Part shown: positions 31,875 to 41,019 of the stretch, in pieces
Layout: every line of letters starts with the position of its first letter
Numbering within the stretch: the first letter of the stretch is position 1
NCBI GenBank assembly: GCA_016281055.1
Contig: JAEEHW010000134.1
Coordinates: 1-64,000, forward strand
DNA length: 64,000 nt
Direction of reading: 5' to 3'
Source: Prevotella sp.
GTDB lineage: Bacteria > Bacteroidota > Bacteroidia > Bacteroidales > Bacteroidaceae
Position numbers and translations under genes: made by a program
The notes under the pieces: model-generated
Databases searched by the model: none
What the model saw: the letters and a program-made list of their open reading frames with translations, nothing else
What the model was told of the DNA's origin: nothing

Positions 31875-32993
31875 ATGAAAAAGAAAGACGATACACGATT
31901 CTTCAACGTAGTGGAAAGTGCCGACGGCACCGCCACCATACTGCTCTACGGTGATATGGGTGAGGGCGATGCCGTGGACAGCGGACGCGTCGTTACCGAA
32001 CTGATGCAGGTAGCAGGACGCTACAAGCACATAGACGTGCGCATCAACTCAAGAGGCGGTGACGTGTTTGCCGGCATGGCAATATACAACGCACTGCGCC
32101 AGACTGACGGCGACATCACCATCTACGTTGACGGCATGGCTGCATCAATAGCTGCAGTGGTGGCACTGTGCGGCAAACCGCTCATGATGAGCCCCTACGC
32201 ACGTCTCATGCTGCATCAGGTGAGCGGCGGTGGTTACGGTGGTGCTGAGTGGCTGCGCTCCGTGGCCGACCAGATAGAACGCATAGAGACCGACCTTGCC
32301 GCCATGCTATCGAAGAGGTTAGGCACAACACCAGAGGACGTGAAGGCACGCTACTTCGACGGACGCGACCACTGGCTGACAGCCACAGAGGCGGTCGATA
32401 TGGGTATGGCCGACGGCATCTACGACATGCCGGAGGCGACAGACCTCTCGCAAAACACCGATGACGAGATTTACACTTATTTCAACAACCGGCTCCACGG
32501 AGCCATAAATCAAGAAGAAATGGCACTTATAGACGACATCAAGGCACTGCCGACCTTTGAGGACAAGGCAGACGCAAGCGCCGTAGTGGCGCACATCAAG
32601 GAACTGGAAAGCCAGTCGGCACAGGCGGAAGCCCTGCGCCAGGCCAACCAGCAGTACAAGAACCGCATTGCGGAACTGGAAAGCAAGGAGGTGGATGCCT
32701 ACCTTGACAAGGCTGTGGCCGACGGCAAGCTCACCGCAGAACAGTTGCCAAGCATGAAGAAACTCATGGAGGCAGATCGCGAGACCGCCACGCAACTCAT
32801 CGACAGTATGAAACCGCAGAAGCGCCAGACACGCGCCGCCGACGTGTTCAACGAAGGCACGGCAGCCGTCATGGAAAACAAGACGTGGGACCAGCTGGAC
32901 CACGACAACCAGCTTGCCATGCTGAAGGCGCAGAACCCAACCCTCTTCGCACAGAAGTACAAGGAGAAGTTCGGCGTGGAGTACAATGCGTAA
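31875..32993 (+). CDS. ClpP-like head maturation protease with scaffold tail
   Basis: 372 residues. The ClpP fold is clear: INSRGGDVFAGMAIYNAL, catalytic S91 in VDGMAASIAAV and H114 in LMLHQVSG. The second half (about 210-372) is charged, coiled-coil (HIKELESQSAQAEALRQANQQYKNRIAELESKE) and would act as scaffold, cut off during head maturation. First gene of the rightward late operon. The usual internal scaffold start could be the ATG in QEEMALIDD near residue 216. Confidence 0.9.
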   Translation: MKKKDDTRFFNVVESADGTATILLYGDMGEGDAVDSGRVVTELMQVAGRYKHIDVRINSRGGDVFAGMAIYNALRQTDGDITIYVDGMAASIAAVVALCGKPLMMSPYARLMLHQVSGGGYGGAEWLRSVADQIERIETDLAAMLSKRLGTTPEDVKARYFDGRDHWLTATEAVDMGMADGIYDMPEATDLSQNTDDEIYTYFNNRLHGAINQEEMALIDDIKALPTFEDKADASAVVAHIKELESQSAQAEALRQANQQYKNRIAELESKEVDAYLDKAVADGKLTAEQLPSMKKLMEADRETATQLIDSMKPQKRQTRAADVFNEGTAAVMENKTWDQLDHDNQLAMLKAQNPTLFAQKYKEKFGVEYNA

Positions 32994-33069
32994 TTCATAA
33001 TGCATAATGCATAATTCATAATTATTCAATTCCCAAATCTTAATTCTTAATTCATAATTCTTAATTCAC
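32989..33069. repeat. AT-rich module after the protease gene
   Basis: AATGCGTAATTCATAATGCATA words start inside the last codons of the protease gene and TTAATTC words run to the capsid ATG. Confidence 0.85.
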
Positions 33070-33070
33070 T

Positions 33071-34039
33071 ATGGCACTCAACAAAGAAATATGGCTCAAC
33101 ACCATACAGGAGAATTTCTTTCCGCAGAACTCGTTCACCTCTAAGTCAGTGGATGACTCTGCATTCGTAAACAACAAGACGGTGCACGTGCCCAATGCCG
33201 GCAGCCCGTCGAGCGTCAAGAAGAACCGTACTACCAAGCCTGCTACCGTGCAGACACGTACGGATCAAGACTTGTCCTACAACATCGACGAACTGACCAC
33301 CGACCCGGTATATATCCCTAACGTGGACCAGGTGGAACTGTCGTATGACAAGCGCATGAGCGTGATTGCCAACGACCGCGAGCAGTTGCAGAAGGCAGCA
33401 GCCGACAACCTGCTGCAGAAGTGGGCGAAGTATGCCGCAGGCATCACCACCACCGGTGCAAACGTGACTACACGTTCTGCTAACGGCACAGGCGACCGCC
33501 GCGCCATCACAAAGGCTGACGTGTTGGCAGTCGCAACACTTTTCAACAAGAACGACGTGCCGCAGGAAAACCGCTACCTCCTGCTCAATGCCGCCATGTA
33601 TGCCGACCTGCTCAACGACCTCACCGATAAGGAACTTTCAGCGTTCCTTGCATCTGCCGACGCACAGAACGGTACGCTCGGCCGTCTCTACGGCTTCAGC
33701 ATAATGATGCGCTCAGAGACCGACGAGATAACCGACCGCAGCGCAGCACCGTCAGGCGGCCACACCTTCCTCACCGACACTCCTACTTCTGAGGAGGCTG
33801 CAACACTCAACGCCATAGCACTGGCATGGCAGGAGAAGTGCGTGAGCCGCGCCATCGGCGAAGTGAAGATGTTCGACGAGACTGATTCGCCCACCTACTA
33901 CGGTGACATCTACTCATTCCTCATGCGCACTGGCGGTTCACACCGTCGCTACGACAAGAAGGGCATAGCCGTCATCATAGAGGGCGAAGCCGTAGAGGAA
34001 ACAGTGGAAGAGACAGTGGAAGACCAGGGCCACGAGTAA
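33071..34039 (+). CDS. major capsid protein
   Basis: 322 residues. ALNKEIWLNTIQENFFPQNSF, DELTTDPVYIPNVDQVELSYDKR and the long helix DREQLQKAAADNLLQKWA fit Bacteroidota phage capsid proteins of the HK97 fold. VLAVATLFNKNDVPQENRYLLLN is a typical A-domain segment. Position right after the protease/scaffold supports it. The acidic tail (EAVEETVEETVEDQGHE) is a tandem repeat of six residues. Confidence 0.85.
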   Translation: MALNKEIWLNTIQENFFPQNSFTSKSVDDSAFVNNKTVHVPNAGSPSSVKKNRTTKPATVQTRTDQDLSYNIDELTTDPVYIPNVDQVELSYDKRMSVIANDREQLQKAAADNLLQKWAKYAAGITTTGANVTTRSANGTGDRRAITKADVLAVATLFNKNDVPQENRYLLLNAAMYADLLNDLTDKELSAFLASADAQNGTLGRLYGFSIMMRSETDEITDRSAAPSGGHTFLTDTPTSEEAATLNAIALAWQEKCVSRAIGEVKMFDETDSPTYYGDIYSFLMRTGGSHRRYDKKGIAVIIEGEAVEETVEETVEDQGHE

Positions 34040-34050
34040 AGGCACGCTAC

Positions 34051-34139
34051 CCCCGCTTTTTCAATACCCCTTAGGAATTGATGCTCAGGGATAAGAGCCT
34101 AGGAAAAGCAGAGTGTCAGTTCCGGGGGTGAAAAAGCGG
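34051..34139 (+). ncRNA. long structured hairpin after the capsid gene
   Basis: CCGCTTTTTCA (34053-34063) pairs exactly with TGAAAAAGCGG (34129-34139), CCCC (34067-34070) with the G5 run (34124-34128), and inside that GGAATTGATGCTC (34074-34086) with GAGTGTCAGTTCC (34111-34123) over 13 pairs with three G-U. The terminal loop of 24 bases can form a further small stem. No T-run follows, so it is not a normal terminator. It is transcribed with the late operon. Confidence 0.7.
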
Positions 34140-34149
34140 CAAAGTGTAG

Positions 34150-34226
34150 AAATGGACAATTCACAATGCATAATGCATAATTCACAATGCTAAATCTTAA
34201 TTCTTAAATCTTAATTCTTAATTCAA
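34150..34226. repeat. AT-rich module before the sheath gene
   Basis: ACAATTCACAATGCATAATGC and TTAATTCTTAAATC words end 3 bases before the sheath ATG. Confidence 0.85.
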
Positions 34227-34228
34227 TC

Positions 34229-35422
34229 ATGCAACTACCAAGAGTAAAGATACAGTTTCTTAACGGACAGCTGGGCACCGTAGGCGAGAGCACCGACGGA
34301 CTGACAGCCCTCGTGTGTGGTGCGGCGGCAGTGACGGGGTTGCTCGCACTCAACACTCCCTATACGCTGCGCTCCATGGATGACCTTGCAGACCTTGGTG
34401 TGACAGAAGACAACAACGCCGAACTGTACCGTCAGGTCAGCCTCTTCTACGATGAAGCAGGTCCAGGCGTGAAGCTCGTCATCTACCCCGTGGCACCAGC
34501 CACCACCATGACCACGCTGTGCGACTACACACAGACAGCAGCCGGCAAGGTGCGCGACCTCATCACACGCATGAACGGACAGCTGCGTGCCGTGGCTGTG
34601 GCAAACGTAAACACCGGTGGTTCTGCAGCAAGCACCAACGGCCTAGACCCCGACGTGCTGACGGCACTGCCTAAGGCACAGCAGCTGGCAGAGTGGGCAA
34701 CCACGGAACTCTACGCTCCGTTGTTCTTCGTGCTGGAAGGCAGGAAATATGACAGTAGCAAGACACTGCACGACCTCACGCAGGATGACTACGACCGTGT
34801 AGCTGTGCTCATTGGCGATACCGAGGCAGAGAGCGAAGGCGCGTGCATAGGCACACTGATGGGACGCATTGCCTCCATACCCGTGCAACGCAACATAGGC
34901 AGGGTGAAAGACGGCAGTCTGGCACTGTCAGAGGCTTACCTTGACGACAAGGCTGTGGAGAAAGCCCAGAGCCTCGTAGAGACGGTACACGAGAGCGGTT
35001 ATATCACATTGCGCCGATACGTAGGCAGAAGTGGCTACTTCTTCACCGACGATCCGACAGCAACCGACGATACTGACGATTATGCACACATCACGGCACG
35101 CCGTGTGGCCGACAAGGCATATCGCCTGGCATACGATACGCTGCTCAACATGCTCCTCGACGAACTGGAGGTAAATACCGACGGCACGCTGCTGCCGGCT
35201 GTGGCACGCTCATGGGAGCAGACAGTGACCAACGTCATTAATCGCCAGATGACCGCCAACGGCGAACTTAGTGCCGGTGAGGACGGTGAAGGCTGCCAGT
35301 GCTACGTGGACGACCAGCAGAACGTGCTCGCCACATCGAACGTCAAGGTGACGCTCAAGGTGCGTCCGTTCGGCTATGCACGCTACGTGGACGTAAGTCT
35401 GGGATTTCTGGTTAGTGCATAA
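34229..35422 (+). CDS. tail sheath protein (DUF2586)
   Basis: 397 residues. The pattern of GESTDGLTALVCGAAAV, LTPYTLRSMDDLADLG-like NTPYTLRSMDDLADLG, FYDEAGPGVKLVIYPV and the C-terminal VKVTLKVRPFGYARYVDVSLGFLVSA matches sheath proteins of contractile-tail phages (DUF2586). The last beta-strand is the usual sheath handshake arm. It makes a Myo-type tail certain. Confidence 0.88.
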   Translation: MQLPRVKIQFLNGQLGTVGESTDGLTALVCGAAAVTGLLALNTPYTLRSMDDLADLGVTEDNNAELYRQVSLFYDEAGPGVKLVIYPVAPATTMTTLCDYTQTAAGKVRDLITRMNGQLRAVAVANVNTGGSAASTNGLDPDVLTALPKAQQLAEWATTELYAPLFFVLEGRKYDSSKTLHDLTQDDYDRVAVLIGDTEAESEGACIGTLMGRIASIPVQRNIGRVKDGSLALSEAYLDDKAVEKAQSLVETVHESGYITLRRYVGRSGYFFTDDPTATDDTDDYAHITARRVADKAYRLAYDTLLNMLLDELEVNTDGTLLPAVARSWEQTVTNVINRQMTANGELSAGEDGEGCQCYVDDQQNVLATSNVKVTLKVRPFGYARYVDVSLGFLVSA

Positions 35423-35480
35423 TGCGCAATGCATAATTCACAATGCATAATTCATAATTGCAAAATCTTAATTCTTAACT
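35420..35480. repeat. AT-rich module after the sheath gene
   Basis: GCATAATGCGCAATGCATAATTC words span the sheath stop and reach the tube gene leader. Confidence 0.85.
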
Positions 35481-35481
35481 C

Positions 35482-35892
35482 ATGGTTAATACAAGAGAAT
35501 ACGAATGGGCCGATGTCACCGTTGTTGTGGCAGGCCGCAAGGTTACTGGACTGCGAGGCGTGAAGTATGCCTCGAAGCAGGAGAAGGAAGTGCTGCATGC
35601 CTCAGGTAACAAGCCTATGAGCATACAGCGTGGCAACAAGACCTACGAAGGTGAGCTCACGCTGGTACAGAGCGAGTATGAGGCACTGCGCCGTGCATCG
35701 GGCGGTGACATACTCGACGCCTCGATAGACATCGTGGCATCATACGGCAACCCTACACACGGCGACGTGATAACCACAGACGTGCTCATAGGCGTGGAGT
35801 TCACTGAGGACAGCACGGAATGGAAGCAGGGTGACAAGTTCCAGGAGAAGACGCTGCCGTTCATTTTCCTCGACCTCAAGAATAAGGAATAA
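35482..35892 (+). CDS. tail tube protein
   Basis: 136 residues, mostly strands: VTVVVAGRKVTGLRGVKYASKQEKEV, then SIQRGNKTYEGELTLVQSEYEAL and a final IGVEFTEDSTEWKQGDKFQEKTLPFIFLD, the pattern of tube proteins that follow the sheath gene. Confidence 0.82.
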   Translation: MVNTREYEWADVTVVVAGRKVTGLRGVKYASKQEKEVLHASGNKPMSIQRGNKTYEGELTLVQSEYEALRRASGGDILDASIDIVASYGNPTHGDVITTDVLIGVEFTEDSTEWKQGDKFQEKTLPFIFLDLKNKE

Positions 35893-35960
35893 GGATGAAG
35901 GGAAGAAAGAAGAAGGTTTGCAACACAAATAGACCTTAGTCCTTAATCCTTCGACCTTAA

Positions 35961-35999
35961 TCCATAATGCACAATCTTAATTCATAAATCTTAATTCAA
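35961..35999. repeat. AT-rich module before the tail chaperone
   Basis: CATAATGCACAATCTTAATTC words directly abut the ATG at 36000. Confidence 0.8.
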
Positions 36000-36284
36000 A
36001 TGAAGATTGAACAGAAGAAAATAGACGAGTGGAAAGCCAAGCACGGCGACCTGTATCAGATAAGCGTGGAGGGCAAGTCGTGCCTCTTGCGCAGACCGAC
36101 GAGAAAAGACATCAGCTATGCCAGCGTGGTGCGCGACCCTATGCAGCTAAGTGAGACGATGCTCAAGCAGCTGTGGCTCGACGGTGACAGGGAGATACTT
36201 GAACAGGACGACCTCTTCCTTGCCGTAGTGGCAAAGATGGAGGAAGTAATGAAGATAAAGGAGGCCGAGATAAAAAAAATCTGA
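36000..36284 (+). CDS. tail assembly chaperone (G-type product)
   Basis: 94 residues, charged and helical (KIEQKKIDEWKAKHGDLYQI; VVAKMEEVMKIKEAEIKKI). It lies between tube and tape measure, the fixed place of chaperones G and GT. Its last sense codons form an A-run used for frameshifting. It should coat the tape measure during tail assembly. Confidence 0.8.
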   Translation: MKIEQKKIDEWKAKHGDLYQISVEGKSCLLRRPTRKDISYASVVRDPMQLSETMLKQLWLDGDREILEQDDLFLAVVAKMEEVMKIKEAEIKKI

Positions 36285-36451
36285 AGGATGCCGACGTGCC
36301 GGGATGGGAAGACGCCGACGTGCTGTTTCTCAACACCATGCTGAGATACTACATGCACCTCGACCCCGACACACTCTCAGACGGAGAGTGGGCGTGGACC
36401 ATACGTCACCTGATCGACATCCGCAAGGCAGAAGCAAAGGCGAATGGATAG
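36272..36451 (+). CDS. frameshift extension giving the GT-type chaperone
   Basis: The heptamer A AAA AAA (36272-36278) lies in the codons ATA AAA AAA just before the ATC TGA stop. A -1 slip enters a 57-codon open frame (KDADVPGWEDADVLFLNTML... ending RKAEAKANG) that stops at 36449-36451, giving a 150-residue product. The extension has good protein character and no start of its own. This is the standard programmed frameshift of long-tailed phages. Confidence 0.85.
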   Translation, partial: KKNLKDADVPGWEDADVLFLNTMLRYYMHLDPDTLSDGEWAWTIRHLIDIRKAEAKANG

Positions 36452-38222
36452 CATACTGAAATATACGATAGACCTGCAGCAAAGAGGCGGTGGCGACGTA
36501 ATCAATGCCGCACGGCAGGTTGACGCTCAGCTGCAGACGGTGCAGCGCAGGGCAGGTTCCGTGGGGACAGCACTGCGCAGCGCCTTCTCGTTCTCCAGCT
36601 TCAAAGGGTCCTTGATGAGCATCCCTGGCATGAGTTTCCTGATGAACCCCTATGCGCTGATAGGTGCAGGAGTGGGAGCCATAGCCAAGGTGGGCGCACA
36701 GGCAGAAATGACCAGCACGGCATTCCGTACGCTTGTGGGTGACGAGACAAAAGCAGCAGAAATGCTGAAACAGATAAACGACTATTCTGCCAAGACGCCA
36801 TACACCGCCCTCGACCTTACGGATAATGCCAAGATGATGCTCAACTTCGGTGTGCAGGCAGACAAGGTGAACGGCTACATGCGTCAGCTGGGCGACATAG
36901 CCGGAGGAGATGCAAACAAACTGTCGAGCCTCTCGCTGGTGTTCGGACAAGTGGCGAGTGCGGGTAGGATGACGGGGCAGGACCTGATGCAGTTCATCAA
37001 TGCGGGCTTCAATCCGCTGAAGGAACTGGAGAAGATGACCGGCAAGACCTACAAGGAACTGCAGGACATGATGTCGAAAGGCCAGATAGGCATGGATGCC
37101 GTGGCCGCCGCCATCAAGCACGCCACAGACGAAGGCGGAGCATTCCACGGCATGAGCGAGAGTCTGAGCCAGATACTGTCGGGCAGACTGTCAACGCTCG
37201 TTGGAGTGATACAGCAGCGTGCCGCAGAGATATACAAGGTCATGCAGCCGGCAATAATGTCGGTGGTCGATGTTGTGTCGGACATAGTGCCGCCTATACT
37301 CACAGCCATACAGAAGGTGATAGGTGTGGTGCTGGCAGTGACGCGGTTTATCTGGAAGTGGCGCGAGGAACTGGGCTACCTTGCCGCAGTGGTGGGTGTG
37401 GCCGCCGTGGCACTCAATACCGGGCGCATTGCCATGCTTGCCTACGCAGCGGTGACTAAAACTGTTACAGTTGTGACCAAGGCATGGACTGTGGCACAGT
37501 GGCTCATCAATGCTGCACTGACGGCTAACCCCATAGGATTGGTTATCGCAGCCGTAGCGGCACTGGTGGCAGCGGTGATATACTGCTGGAACAACTTCGA
37601 GGGGTTCCGCAACTTCCTCACCACCATGTGGGACACGGTGAAGCAGTTCGGCAACATACTCAAGGAATACGTCACCGACCGCATCACTGAGCTGCTCAAC
37701 GGGCTGGGCAAGGTGGGTGAAGCGCTGAAGGCTCTGTTTTCGGGAGAGTTCTCGGATGCGACACGGCTGGCTTCGGAAGGCTTTGCAGACATAAGCGGCG
37801 TGGGTTCGGCCAAGCGGCTGTATGATAATGCCAAGGCTGCAGGAGGCACCGCTGCCTATATACAGAACTACCGTAACCAGTTGCTTGCACAGAAGCAGAC
37901 GGAAACGAAGAAGAAAACGGAGAAGAAGAACACTGGCATCAGCAAACCAGGACAAAAGGGCAGCAAGACGGCTACCGACTTGTTTCTCTCTGGCGGCAAC
38001 GGTGGTGGCAAAGGCAGAACAGGCGTAGGCAGCAGGAAAACCGCTGAGACACTTGCCACTGGCGGCACACGCAACACTATCATACACATGAGTATAGGCA
38101 AGTTCTTCGACAATATCTATGTCAGCATGGCCGACAAGACCGACACTGCAGAACTGGAACACACGGTGCTACGTTGCATGAACCGCGCCTTGGCCATAGC
38201 CGCAAGCTCTGATAATGCATGA
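36444..38222 (+). CDS. tail tape measure protein
   Basis: 592 residues. N-terminal coiled coil, then the tape-measure core [34 protein letters not shown] and [36 protein letters not shown] region, and two hydrophobic stretches (residues about 280-385, for example [20 protein letters not shown]) as in most tape measures. It sets tail length. Start ATG overlaps the GT stop. The last residues DNA come from the following AT-rich repeat. Confidence 0.9.
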   Translation: MDSILKYTIDLQQRGGGDVINAARQVDAQLQTVQRRAGSVGTALRSAFSFSSFKGSLMSIPGMSFLMNPYALIGAGVGAIAKVGAQAEMTSTAFRTLVGDETKAAEMLKQINDYSAKTPYTALDLTDNAKMMLNFGVQADKVNGYMRQLGDIAGGDANKLSSLSLVFGQVASAGRMTGQDLMQFINAGFNPLKELEKMTGKTYKELQDMMSKGQIGMDAVAAAIKHATDEGGAFHGMSESLSQILSGRLSTLVGVIQQRAAEIYKVMQPAIMSVVDVVSDIVPPILTAIQKVIGVVLAVTRFIWKWREELGYLAAVVGVAAVALNTGRIAMLAYAAVTKTVTVVTKAWTVAQWLINAALTANPIGLVIAAVAALVAAVIYCWNNFEGFRNFLTTMWDTVKQFGNILKEYVTDRITELLNGLGKVGEALKALFSGEFSDATRLASEGFADISGVGSAKRLYDNAKAAGGTAAYIQNYRNQLLAQKQTETKKKTEKKNTGISKPGQKGSKTATDLFLSGGNGGGKGRTGVGSRKTAETLATGGTRNTIIHMSIGKFFDNIYVSMADKTDTAELEHTVLRCMNRALAIAASSDNA

Positions 38223-38290
38223 TTCACAATGCACAATGCATAATTCATATTTTTTCAATCCTTCAATTTTTTAATTCTTCAATTTTTCCC
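38216..38290. repeat. mixed AT-rich module after the tape measure
   Basis: AATGCATGATTCACAATGC words, then TTCAATCCTTCAATTTTTT words, running to within one base of the next ATG. Confidence 0.85.
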
Positions 38291-38896
38291 ATGGCTGTCA
38301 ACACCATAAAGATACCACCATACGGACTGTTTCGGGAGAACAACTTCCACGGCATCAGTACGGGCTATCTGGCATCGGGCAAAAAAATGCCTGATAGCTC
38401 CGACTACAACGTGGATATCATAAGCCCGGACGAGGTTGAGGATACCGTATATACCAATGCCCTGGGCGTGCCGATGGTGATGCCGATGAGGCTCAAAAGC
38501 GACAGTATGGGCGAATGGATGCTACCAGAGGAACCGATGGTGAGTGTGAACGGACAGCATATAATGGTACGCCGTCAAGTAAGCAAGGGAACGGTAAGGG
38601 GCAGCATTAAGGAACGCTGGACACAGGACGACTACACCATCCATATAGAAGGCATACTGATGGGCAGAGACGGCAAATACCCGAAAGACGACGTAAAGAA
38701 GCTGCGTCGCTACTGCGAGGAAGGCAAGATAGAAGCCCTGTGTCCGCTGCTTGAGATGTTCGGCATACGTCAGATAGCCGTCAGTACGTGGGAAATGCCG
38801 TTCACCAGTGGCGCAGCCAATCAGAACTACACGATAGAGGCTTACAGCGATGACATTCACAAGCTGCTGTTGAGTCGCGATGACATGAAGATGTAA
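38291..38896 (+). CDS. DUF6046-type baseplate/tail protein
   Basis: 201 residues from the ATG at 38291. An in-frame ATG at 38219 exists but would translate the repeat, so it is rejected. [44 protein letters not shown] and [19 protein letters not shown] match the DUF6046 family of Bacteroidota phages. It stands where Mu has gpN, the first baseplate protein after the tape measure. Confidence 0.78.
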   Translation: MAVNTIKIPPYGLFRENNFHGISTGYLASGKKMPDSSDYNVDIISPDEVEDTVYTNALGVPMVMPMRLKSDSMGEWMLPEEPMVSVNGQHIMVRRQVSKGTVRGSIKERWTQDDYTIHIEGILMGRDGKYPKDDVKKLRRYCEEGKIEALCPLLEMFGIRQIAVSTWEMPFTSGAANQNYTIEAYSDDIHKLLLSRDDMKM

Positions 38897-38898
38897 TT

Positions 38899-39852
38899 AT
38901 GTACACAATGCGATACGACATACAGATAGGAGGCTACACACTGGGAATGCTCGACAAGGTGGAGATACACCGCAGTGTGGAACTACTTGCCGACACAGCC
39001 GTCATAACACTGCCGGCAGCACAGTATAATGCCGCACTCGACGTGGAAAGCAAACTGCACCGTGGCGATGCCGTGAAGATACGCCTCGGATATGAAGAGG
39101 AAGGGCTAAAGGATGAGTTCGGAGGCTATCTGCAGCGTATATCCACTGACGGTGGCAGTGTGACGTTGCACTGTGAAGATGACCTCTACCTCTTTAGGCG
39201 CGGCATAGCCAACACAATACTGCGCAAGGTGACGCTGAAGACGCTGCTGGAGCATGTGGTGAAGGCGTGTGGGCTGACATTGAATGTGGAAGCATCGTAC
39301 TCCTGGACATACGACCGCTTCGTCATCGTGGATGCCACTGGCTATGACGTACTGAAGAAGATACAAGAGGAATGTGGTGCAGACATATACATCAGCGACG
39401 GAGTGCTGCACGTGCATGCACCAGGAGAGAAGACAGGAGAGGAACACTACTATGACATGCAGCGTAATGTGGAAAAGGAAGACCTCACCTTTCACAGAGC
39501 TGAAGAAAAGAAGGTGCGCGTAGTGGTGAAGGCCCTGATGTCCGACGGCACGGTAAAGGAGACAGAGACAGGCTCTGCCGGAGGCGAGAAGGTGGAGGTG
39601 AAATGTACCACTACAGACGATGCCTCGATGAAGGCAAGAGGAGAGTTAGAAGTCAGGCGCAGGTCATACGACGGACTCGAGGGCAATATCATTACATGGC
39701 TCATACCCGTGTGCCGACCGGGTGACTCTGCATCGCTGCACGACGCAGACTATCCATACAAGGACGGTACATACTTCGTGAAGTCGGTGACTACGGAGTT
39801 CTCCAAGGACGGAGGTAAGAGAAAGATAGATTTAGGATTCAGACTGAGTTAG
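38899..39852 (+). CDS. baseplate hub protein (Mu gpP / gpD-like)
   Basis: 317 residues. IGGYTLGMLDKVEIHRSVELLADTAVITLP, RGDAVKIRLGYEE and GGYLQRISTDGG fit the first barrel; VLKKIQEECGADIYISDGVLHVH the second. This is the hub family that holds the spike under the tube (late control D-like). Confidence 0.82.
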   Translation: MYTMRYDIQIGGYTLGMLDKVEIHRSVELLADTAVITLPAAQYNAALDVESKLHRGDAVKIRLGYEEEGLKDEFGGYLQRISTDGGSVTLHCEDDLYLFRRGIANTILRKVTLKTLLEHVVKACGLTLNVEASYSWTYDRFVIVDATGYDVLKKIQEECGADIYISDGVLHVHAPGEKTGEEHYYDMQRNVEKEDLTFHRAEEKKVRVVVKALMSDGTVKETETGSAGGEKVEVKCTTTDDASMKARGELEVRRRSYDGLEGNIITWLIPVCRPGDSASLHDADYPYKDGTYFVKSVTTEFSKDGGKRKIDLGFRLS

Positions 39853-39855
39853 GCA

Positions 39856-40347
39856 ATGAGCGAATACAAGCAACTGCAACAACATATAAGAGACCTTGCC
39901 GACCCCGTTGGAACGATGACCATATACCAGGGCATAGTGACAAGCGTGAGCGGATGCACCTGTGAGGTACGAGTAGGAAGCATGACAGTGTCGGACGTGA
40001 GGCTGCGAGCCTCGGAAACCGACGATGAAAGTGAGATGCTCGTCGTGCCCAAGGTGGGAACGGCTGTCACGCTGGGAAGTCTGTCGGGCGACCTTGCACA
40101 GATGGTGGTGCTGCAGGTGGATCATGTGGAGAGTATTACCATCAACGGCGGCAGGCTTGGAGGTCTCATTAACATAGAACAGCTGACGGCCAAGGTCAAT
40201 GCGCTGGTGGACGCATTCAATTCACACACCCATGTGGTAAACACCACTGGAACGGCAACGGCACAGGCAGGAACGGCGCAAGCCGTGGCATCACCTGCGC
40301 AGCGGCTGAACAAGGCAGACTACGAAGATACGACCATAAAGCACTGA
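39856..40347 (+). CDS. baseplate spike protein (gp45/gpV-like)
   Basis: 163 residues. An OB-fold start (YQGIVTSVSGCTCEVRVGSMTVSDVRLRA) and VPKVGTAVTLGSLSGDLAQMVVLQVDHVESI lead into a short C-terminal stem. Shorter than Mu gp45; no metal-binding HxH tip is visible, although HTHVVNT occurs. Position after the hub supports the call. Confidence 0.75.
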   Translation: MSEYKQLQQHIRDLADPVGTMTIYQGIVTSVSGCTCEVRVGSMTVSDVRLRASETDDESEMLVVPKVGTAVTLGSLSGDLAQMVVLQVDHVESITINGGRLGGLINIEQLTAKVNALVDAFNSHTHVVNTTGTATAQAGTAQAVASPAQRLNKADYEDTTIKH

Positions 40348-40353
40348 CAAGAC

Positions 40354-40680
40354 ATGAAGAAAGGAACAGGCATACAGCTTTCGGGCGACTATGACATAGA
40401 TATCTCCGTAAGGAGAGACAGCGGTGGACTGATAGTGTCGGGCTTGTGCATAGGCGACACGCTGCGTCAGAACCAGGCAGTGATACTGGCAATGAACAAA
40501 GGAGAATTGAAGGAAGCACCGCTTATGGGCGTTGGCATATCAGACATGCTGCTCGACAATGATCCGCTGTTCTGGCGCACGGAGATAGCCGAACAAATGG
40601 AGATGGACGGACAGACTGTGGAGAGAGTAGCCATAGGCAGGGAGAGCATAGAGATAACGGCAGAGTATAAACAACGGTAA
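40354..40680 (+). CDS. baseplate protein, gp46/W-like
   Basis: 108 residues. GLCIGDTLRQNQAVILAMNKGELKEAPLMGVGISDML resembles the gpW/gp25 wedge family, and the order spike, this gene, gp47 matches Mu gp46. Sequence support by eye is moderate. Confidence 0.65.
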   Translation: MKKGTGIQLSGDYDIDISVRRDSGGLIVSGLCIGDTLRQNQAVILAMNKGELKEAPLMGVGISDMLLDNDPLFWRTEIAEQMEMDGQTVERVAIGRESIEITAEYKQR

Positions 40681-40692
40681 AGGAGGAATGGC

Positions 40693-40983
40693 ATGAAGAT
40701 AACCGCAGAGGCAGGACAGACACTGGCCGACATGGCAGTGGTGCACACGGGGAGCATGGAGACGCTGATGACACTCGCCATGAAGAACGACATGCCGGTT
40801 ACGCAAAGGCTGGAGAGCGGACAGGTACTGGAGAGTGCGGACGTAGTGCGCAGGGAGGTGGTAAGCTCCTTCATGGCTGCAAGCAGTCGGCCGGCAACCG
40901 AACTGACAGAAGAAGCGACTGAAGACCTCGGACTGGGAGGCATAGGCTACATGGCAGTGGAGGTTGACTTTATAGTCAGTTGA
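40693..40983 (+). CDS. LysM-like small tail protein
   Basis: 96 residues. AGQTLADMAVVHTGSMETLMTLAMKNDMPVTQRLESGQVL reads as one LysM domain, as in phage tail protein X, which attaches near the baseplate or binds peptidoglycan. The C-terminal third is unrelated and probably a strand pair. Confidence 0.65.
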   Translation: MKITAEAGQTLADMAVVHTGSMETLMTLAMKNDMPVTQRLESGQVLESADVVRREVVSSFMAASSRPATELTEEATEDLGLGGIGYMAVEVDFIVS

Positions 40984-41019
40984 ACGCTGTTTGAACACTG
41001 ATATAATACCATTATAACA

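Noticed and set aside
37191..38162. Antisense frame under the tape measure gene
   Set aside because: Shadow of a strongly coding strand; low-complexity His/Cys-rich translation.
38219..38290. Upstream start for the DUF6046-type gene
   Set aside because: The added 24 residues translate the AT-rich repeat module; the ATG at 38291 begins the conserved part.
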